This document shows positions 58,209 to 64,000 of a DNA stretch of 64,000 nt, in pieces. Position numbers and translations under genes: made by a program. Every line of letters starts with the position of its first letter. The first letter of the stretch is position 1. The DNA comes from Endothia cerciana (lineage: Eukaryota; Ascomycota; Sordariomycetes; Diaporthales; Cryphonectriaceae), in the NCBI GenBank assembly GCA_026119935.1, contig JALRMH010000045.1:248001-312000 (forward strand). Direction: 5' to 3'. Under the pieces are notes generated by a model, which saw only the letters and a program-made list of their open reading frames with translations, did no database searches and was not told where the DNA came from.

Positions 58209-59153
58209 ATGCAAGACCAGGCCGCCTCCTCCTCGCACTTTTCCCTGGGGCCCATTTCCAGTGCCACACCTTGTCCCGTTGTCATGGAACCACCTGCCGA
58301 GCCCACACCGTCTCCAACCCGGGCGGCCACGTTCTCTGCCCCGAACACAAAGACGATCGATGCAAACCGAACCGAGATCCTCGTGGTCGCCTTCGGCGTC
58401 CTCTTCCTCGTCAACCAGCTCGTCCTGATCATCTGGCTTTTCGCCCGCCCATGCGCCCCGGCAAGACAGGAGCGAACCCAGCGGAGCATCGCCTGGACAG
58501 CCGTGAACGCCAGGCCACCGATACAGGTCAGTGGTGAGGACGACCGCGGCAGGTCATCACACCGTCGAAGCTTCCGGCGGAGCAGCACCTGGAACGGCCA
58601 CGCCGTGGCCCCCGCGCGCGACGGGCAACTCCTCCGCAGACGCAAACCATACAGGATCGAACTGCTTGACCTCGCCACCCCCCTCTCCGGCTCCGAGGCG
58701 GACTCGGACTCCTCCGACCGGAGCTGCATGTGCAGGGGCTGTCGGGACATTAGGCTCACGGCTGCGGCGCTCGCGATGCCGATAATGGCCCCGTCACCGC
58801 GACGGCTGCGCAGTCCGCTGGGCAGTCCGGAGGCCGGGAGCAATAGCCCTCCAAATGATGGAGTTGCGAGGGAGACGGGCAGCATACCAAGGGGTTTGGG
58901 CCCACCGGCTGATCTGTCGCCACGGTCGCCCAGAGTAGTGCCGCTTGACGGGGAGACTATAAGTGCGATTTTGGAGGCAGAGGAACGTAAGGAGGCAGCC
59001 ATGACGCCGCCGCCCGGCACTCCGGCCGTCATGGCTGATGGAAGGGAGCTGGTGAATGGGTTCGATGACCCATTGGGTGTGAATCAATCTGCAACCGGGT
59101 TGGGGAATGAGGATAGTTCGAGTGATGGCGAGGAGCACCGCGGAGGAGCATGA
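58209..59153 (+). CDS. Hypothetical single-pass membrane protein
   Basis: Not recognised as a named family. One uninterrupted frame of 314 aa. Residues 57-79 (ILVVAFGVLFLVNQLVLIIWLF) form one clear membrane helix after a Pro/Ser/Thr-rich N-terminus without a signal peptide. It is followed by a basic cytosolic-type stretch (RSSHRRSFRRS, LLRRRKPYR), a Cys pair motif (CMCRGC), and a Ser/Pro-rich, apparently disordered tail with an acidic end (EDSSSDGEE). An ATG at residue 26 is an alternative start that keeps the helix. The composition (strong Pro/Ser/Arg bias, codon pattern like its neighbours) and length support a real gene, but there is no catalytic motif. Tail-to-tail with MIC10. Confidence 0.7.
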   Translation: MQDQAASSSHFSLGPISSATPCPVVMEPPAEPTPSPTRAATFSAPNTKTIDANRTEILVVAFGVLFLVNQLVLIIWLFARPCAPARQERTQRSIAWTAVNARPPIQVSGEDDRGRSSHRRSFRRSSTWNGHAVAPARDGQLLRRRKPYRIELLDLATPLSGSEADSDSSDRSCMCRGCRDIRLTAAALAMPIMAPSPRRLRSPLGSPEAGSNSPPNDGVARETGSIPRGLGPPADLSPRSPRVVPLDGETISAILEAEERKEAAMTPPPGTPAVMADGRELVNGFDDPLGVNQSATGLGNEDSSSDGEEHRGGA

Positions 59154-59484
59154 TCATAATCTGACACGCGCCGAACCTAGACGAAACCCACCCGTTGCCT
59201 TTCGGATAAAGACCTATTCCGGACACGAAAGTCGAACGAGGCCCTCTGTTTAGACGTCAATAGCTCTATTCATACCTATAATGTCTACATCCCCTGATTC
59301 GCACCATGGGGTGCCCTCCTCTTCCTCCCTCCCCCCTGCGCACCCTTCCGGACCCTCTCTATATTGCTTTTGTTGTACAGTCCCCTGCGCCACGTAGAGT
59401 CGATTGTTGTGTGATGTATGTGAGGTGGTGTATGTGCGAGCCGACCCGGTCTCGTCTGCATCCTGGCGCCTCTCGTGCTTGCAC
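59154..59484. other. Intergenic, 330 bp, convergent 3' flanks
   Basis: Nothing recognisable beyond the two 3' flanks. Confidence 0.5.
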
Positions 59485-59868
59485 TCATGCGTGCTTCCTG
59501 ATGTCCCGAGCGGCCTGCTTCAGGCTGTAGTTGCACTCCTCGTACGCCCGTCCCGCGCCGAATCCCAGGCCGACGATGGCTGGCCACGACCTCCGCTTGA
59601 ACAGCAGGACTGAGAAGACGACGCCGAAGCCGAGGCCGAGGGTGGATTTTATCAGGAGGTTGGAGAGACATCGATCCCACTGGTACCCAGTCGGTCAGCA
59701 CGTGCTCGCTCTCTTCCCACCTGCGCTGTGGGCCCTGGCCTCTGTGGCGCATCCGAGGAGGGCCTGTCTCTGGGTGGTAGACTACCGTACCTTCTCGTTC
59801 AAAAGTGCCTCACTGACTGGCCGCGAGACGGTGCTCGGGGGTGGTGGTGGGACGGAGGTCTCTGCCAT
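59485..59868 (-). CDS. MIC10: MICOS complex subunit MIC10
   Basis: Small inner-mitochondrial-membrane protein whose oligomers bend the membrane at crista junctions. Exon 1 is 59868-59791 (26 codons), exon 2 is 59679-59485; the 111-bp intron has GTACGG and CCAG, phase 0, joining LLNEK to WDRCLSNLLIKS. 90 aa, the usual size. Both membrane segments carry the glycine motifs of the family: GLGFGVVFSVLLF and VGLGFGAGRAYEECN, with a short basic loop (KRRSW) between them forming the hairpin. The C-terminal KQAARDIRK helix is also typical. A short Pro-rich N-terminus (SVPPPPPST) precedes the first block. Neither exon alone is long enough to stand out as an open frame. Divergent from URB2 with 462 bp between the start codons. 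Confidence 0.93.
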
Positions 59869-60330
59869 TGTGGATGTTTCGTGGGGTCAAGGCACTATGG
59901 GATTCTTCTCGCATCAGCATCAATTGGTCTTGTTGCATTGCCTGGGATCAGACCAGCTCATACCTCTCGTAATCAAAGGTTGTGGGCGAGCGCGTGCAGT
60001 CCGTGACGGTGACGTTTTTGCTTGGGTCGCGCGTTTGCGGCTGGTCTCCGGCGGTTTTTCGAGAACCTGCCCAGAGCTTAGAAGTCGAAGTCAATGGCCG
60101 GGCCCCCTGCCAGTGTCTGCCAAGCGCCGGCTAGGGGAAGGGCAGGGAAGCTACAGTGAGTTTTATCGGCACCGCCTGCCTTTCCTAGGGGGTGGCTATC
60201 AGCGGATTCTGGCAGAATCTGACCTGGGGCCCAAATTTTTGGCGCAGCTATTGCCGTAGGTTTGCGGCAGCCCTTCTCTTTCTGCTGGACGAGGGCGGCA
60301 CTTCTCTGGTGTGCCACAACAATCAACATC
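59869..60330. promoter_or_regulatory. Bidirectional promoter region MIC10 / URB2
   Basis: 462 bp between divergent start codons; no other coding signal. No clear TATA box. Confidence 0.55.
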
Positions 60331-63300
60331 ATGGTGCCCAAGGATCAGAACTATGTAAGTTAGCTGTCGAACGACAGCCTTCTGCTAGACCCCGTCTCAC
60401 GTATTCAAAGCTCATTCTCGCCACAGGGTCTTATCAAGGCCGCCCGGTCCCTCGACCAGAGCAGCGCCGAGTCTGTACCCGACACGCTGTCCAACCTCTG
60501 GATTCTCCTCTCGAATTCCATCTCCGGGCCCTTTCATGCCTCCGAGGAACTTGTGCTGCGATGGCTCCTCAAGAATATGAACGGCTCTGCCGAGACTGCA
60601 GAGCAGTTCCGACGGTATCCTCTGGCATGGAACATCATGGCATCCGTGTTTAGGAGGATACCTCTTATATCCCTGGCCAAGTCGCTCGCCGACCGACGTT
60701 TCATATCGATCCTCCAGCAGGCACTCAAGGAGATTTCCAATCCCAAAAGTGAGACAACACAGGCGACTGATGGCTCGTCAGACGTGGACATGGTCGATGC
60801 TGGAAGTGTGAACCCTAGGAGGACGTCCAAGAGGAAGCGATCATCCGATAACCCATTCGAATTGGAGCAATTGAGAGGCTCCCATGGATGCTTAAGATCG
60901 GCAGAGGCCCTGTTCGATGCCCTTCGAATTCTGCTTGCGAGGCTCGAGCCGGTGGAATCCGATGTGCCCTCGAAGATACAGATGGGCGCCGAACATGTCA
61001 AGTCCCTGTTCTGCTCGCCCGTGAAGGACGCCGTGGATATTTTGCGGCCGATACTCTCAATCTGCGATCTTACCCTGCAAGGGGAGGAACCTGAGCCCTT
61101 CAATAATCAGGCTTCCTGGGTCGCGACCTTTGCTTCTCTGTGGGATCTCCATCTTCACAGCAGCAGTGACGCCGTGGAGGTGGCAATGTCTCTGTATCCC
61201 ACGGGATGCATCATCTTGGCCAAGATGGACCGTTCAAAGGACCTGGTACTCGATCCTCACGTCAAGGCAACATGGACTCGAGATTTGCGCCGCTTCTTTA
61301 TCAAGAACATGATCCTACCCTCCCGGGCTGCTTTTCTGAACCGTAAGGATATCGGTATCATCAAGGCTGCAGCTGACGTGACGAATTTCATGCCGACCGC
61401 GTCATGCCCGGTCCTGTATAGCCTCGCCGTCAAGACCCCTCACTCTACCGAAGATGCAAGTGCAAGGAGGGAGCACGAGGACTGGACACAAAAGGCCTTC
61501 GAGGTCCTCGAAGAGCCCATGCGCGGCACAGACCCAGCCAAGCGGAACCAAGCGATGATGGTCGTTCTTGACACAGCCCTGAAGAGCAAGGCCAGCTTTT
61601 CTTTAGCAAGCCTACGCACAGTGTGCAGGCAATACACCACTCCCTCTGGAAAAATCGATTTGGCTCTCGTTACCCGCGTCGCGGACCTAGATGTCGATAC
61701 GTTCCTCATCTCCAACGAAGGACACGCCTTACTCGATGACGTCCTCGAACAAGTCACGGGTATTAGCAACGCAGAACTCGAGACCTATGGAGAGACCAAC
61801 GCTGTCGCATTCATCGTCTCGTTGGCGAAGGGGTTTGCGACGGGACGTGATCTCTCCGGCTTCATCAAGAAGTGGTTCGAAGCACTTGCGAAGTGCCTGA
61901 AGAAAGGTGCAGATCACCCATCCATCGCCGGGGTCTGGTCCAGCAAGGCAGTCACCAGCGTCGTCACGACTTTGCTGCAATCATCGATTAATGAGCGACA
62001 GCTCATTGCCCTCCTTGACTGGATCGAAAGTCAAGGCGCCGCTTCGAAACCGGTAGCCTTGCTAGTCGTGCTGGACGCGGTTTCGCAAGGCATCACGGAA
62101 GGAGACTTCATTGACGCCGTCGACCTGCGGATCTACGAGATCATCTCCACGTTGAAGCTTAAATCCCTTAATGACTCGTCTAAGACGCGGTGGTGGCATA
62201 TCGTTGAGAGCACTGTCTCGCAAGCAACATCGGAGCAGGTCGAGTCAATTTGGACGAAGGTCCAATCTGATTTGAAGAAAGCACTTAAGAAAGGGGACCT
62301 TGAAGATCTTGCCACCTCAGCTGCTTTTCGATGCTGTAGCCGTCTCTGGCTGGCAAATTACCCGGGAGGACCCCATGAGTCCGAGGCTGCTGCGATGGCC
62401 CATTGTTTCTTGGAGAGGCTCGAAAAGCAGGCACAACAGACGGACTCGGGAAGTATGAAGTTATTTGAGTCGCCACGACTAGTGGACTTGCTTGTGAAAT
62501 CAGACTCTGAACGGGAGCATCTGCCGAAGCTTCTCGCGCGCATGGTCGCAGTCAGCACCATTGATGACGATGTCCGTTCTGTTCTCTACGACGAAGCCAA
62601 CCTCAACAACTACAAGTACACCAGTGGCTTGGTAGGCCACGCTATCGAGTTACTATCGCAGGAACAAAGCCAAGGCCCAGCGTGTGACCCAGCGCGTATC
62701 ATTGCGGCCCTGCAGATTTTGCTCGATGTTCCTCCCGAGACTCTCACCCGTGAACAGAGAGAGCAGATCATGCCGAAGATTTTGTTCTTCTTCTCTAACC
62801 TGCAACGTCAGGAGCCTGCACGACTTGTTGCTTTCATGAAGACATGCCTCAGCTTGATGGTCAAGATCATGAAGAGGCCCACGTTCTACGAGGGCATGAA
62901 GTTTGCCGACTTGGTCACAATTGGCGACTCAATCATTTCTACTTTTCAAACGAGCATGAGTGAGACCACCGGTCTGGCCACGTCATCCGTGTATGACTGC
63001 TTGAAGATCTTGGAGGCCCTCGCGTCGAGCACCCTGAGGCAAATGACTTCCAACATGGAGAAGCGAGAGCTCACCTACCTTGAAGAAGCCTCTCGGTCAG
63101 TCTCCAGCGGGGTTGCCGGTTCGACGGCTCTTCATCCCCATCGGCAGATATTGCTGAAGGCTTTGATTCTCGCTCTTGAATCCTGCAAGATTAAGCAGGT
63201 GGCACGAGAAGTGGCTGATCCAGTTGCATTGAGGGAGGTTTCATCTCTCATGCTGGCACACTGCATGACCACCGGTTGCCTCCACGAGGGAGACAATGAC

Positions 63301-64000
63301 GCCGACTGGCTCAAGAACGGACTGTCGACGTGGTGTGTACTCGTCACCCTGGAGCAGCTCGATGTGGTAGAACCTGCGATCATACGGCCTCGTGTCCTGG
63401 CATCAAAGGCGGAATTAGAAGGTTTGTGCGAGATGCTCCGTGGCAGGGGATTGAGGGCAGGCTGGCGGGTGAAGGCGCTGCTTTTCAAATGTTTCAAAGA
63501 GGCGATCGAAGAGCCTCTGAACATCAGCGCCAGCGAGGTCCTGCCGATCTCTGATGGCGAAGACTCCATTCCTCTGTGCATGCGCTCCGACCCGAGTGAT
63601 GTCCACGAGTACGTCGACACTGTTCTCAGAGGCATGCCCGACGAGACCCGGAATATTTACTTTAGAGACATTGGTCGGAGACTGCGGGACGACGTGGACT
63701 TCACTGGGCACCTGCTCGCCATTCATCGACTGATTCGAGCAGAAAGCGGCATGTTACCTACGAGCCTCCCCCATCATATTAACTAGAGCTGACTTTCATC
63801 TAGACCCATCACTCCGATCATGCGTGGACAAGATGGACCTCGCCGAACTGCACAGCGTACTGGCAAACCGACTGGTCAGGTCACAAACCTCGTCACAGTT
63901 CATGCTCATTGCACAAACCATGCACATGCTCCTCGAGAAAAAGGCTAGCTCCATGAAGCAGTGGAACACCGAAGTCACGCTGAGCACCGTGTCGACAATC
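60331..64000 (+). CDS. URB2: Nucleolar pre-ribosomal protein URB2/NPA2 family, 3' end outside window
   Basis: Large helical nucleolar protein for 27S pre-rRNA processing and 60S assembly, working with Npa1/Urb1. Exon 1 is 60331-60354 (MVPKDQNY), exon 2 is 60427-63748, exon 3 is 63804 to the window end. Intron 1 (72 bp) has GTAAGT and CACAG, phase 0, joining to GLIKAARSLDQSS. Exon 2 is one 1,107-codon frame of alpha-helical repeat-like sequence, with a basic stretch (RRTSKRKRSSDNPFE) near residue 165 that may be a nuclear signal. The frame then hits a stop at 63784 just before a classic intron end (TTAACT/GCTGAC branch, CATCTAG). The only junction that keeps the following frame (PSLRSCVDKMDLAELH) uses a GC donor, GCATGT at 63749. 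About 1,180 residues are visible. Confidence 0.85.
63749..63803 (+). other. Probable GC-AG intron in URB2
   Basis: 55 bp from GCATGT to ATCTAG with branch-like GCTGAC. Phase 1 on both sides gives an Asp codon at the junction. The nearest GT donor (63753) would put exon 3 in the wrong frame, which soon stops. Confidence 0.65.

Noticed and set aside
63753..63803. GT donor (GTTACC) for the URB2 intron
   Set aside because: Poor consensus, and phase 2 puts the next exon in a frame that stops after about 45 codons.
1..64000. tRNA, rRNA and CRISPR arrays
   Set aside because: Looked for B-box-like GGTTCGA...CC elements and spaced direct repeats; none convincing. The repeats found are tandem microsatellites or coding repeats.

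Overview
The window looks like nuclear DNA from a filamentous ascomycete, most likely a Sordariomycete. Genes have few, short introns (about 50-200 bp) with GTRNGT donors, CTRAC/CTAAC-type branch sites and YAG acceptors. The G-alpha subunit has the size and motifs of the Neurospora GNA-1 / Cryphonectria CPG-1 class. There are fungus-restricted families (GH64, DUF3716, fungal_trans), and one AT-richer island carries dead elements whose stop codons fit C-to-T type (RIP-like) decay. Species cannot be read from the sequence. Exon structures were assembled by eye from splice signals, phase and family similarity; none was tested against RNA.

Layout. 0-8.4 kb, all on the minus strand: the 5' part of a DHA1-type MFS transporter running off the left edge, the rRNA methyltransferase RCM1, and a HAK/KUP potassium transporter. 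8.4-23.1 kb, minus strand with long spacers: a GH64 beta-1,3-glucanase with a C-terminal hydrophobic hairpin, a GH16 glucanase with a likely GPI anchor, and a C2H2/fungal_trans transcription factor. 23.1-33.8 kb: a 10.7-kb stretch with no gene I can support, rich in microsatellites and G/C homopolymers. 33.8-37.6 kb: a Cdc25-type Ras exchange factor on the plus strand. 40.7-43.2 kb: divergent CWC21 and CDC123 sharing about 500 bp. 43.2-46.8 kb: the decayed island, with a minus-strand pseudogene and a 2,011-bp Mutator-like element with 60-bp terminal inverted repeats (59/60 identical). 47-48.5 kb: a DUF3716 protein starting 189 bp after that element. 50.5-51.8 kb: G-alpha (minus). 56.9-64 kb: an SMR-domain protein, a single-pass membrane protein of unknown function, the small MICOS subunit MIC10, and URB2 running off the right edge; MIC10 and URB2 are divergent.

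How the genes fit together. I see no metabolic gene cluster, tRNA, rRNA or CRISPR. Fifteen protein-coding genes are supported, mostly housekeeping (ribosome biogenesis: RCM1, URB2; splicing: CWC21; translation-factor assembly: CDC123; mitochondrial inner membrane: MIC10) plus signalling (RasGEF, G-alpha, transcription factor), transport and cell-wall glucan enzymes. The less ordinary signals are a probable GC-AG intron in URB2, a 60-nt stop-free in-frame intron inside the RasGEF catalytic domain, the internally deleted Mutator-like element, the GH64 membrane extension, and a recurrent TACCATAGTA motif in intergenic DNA.
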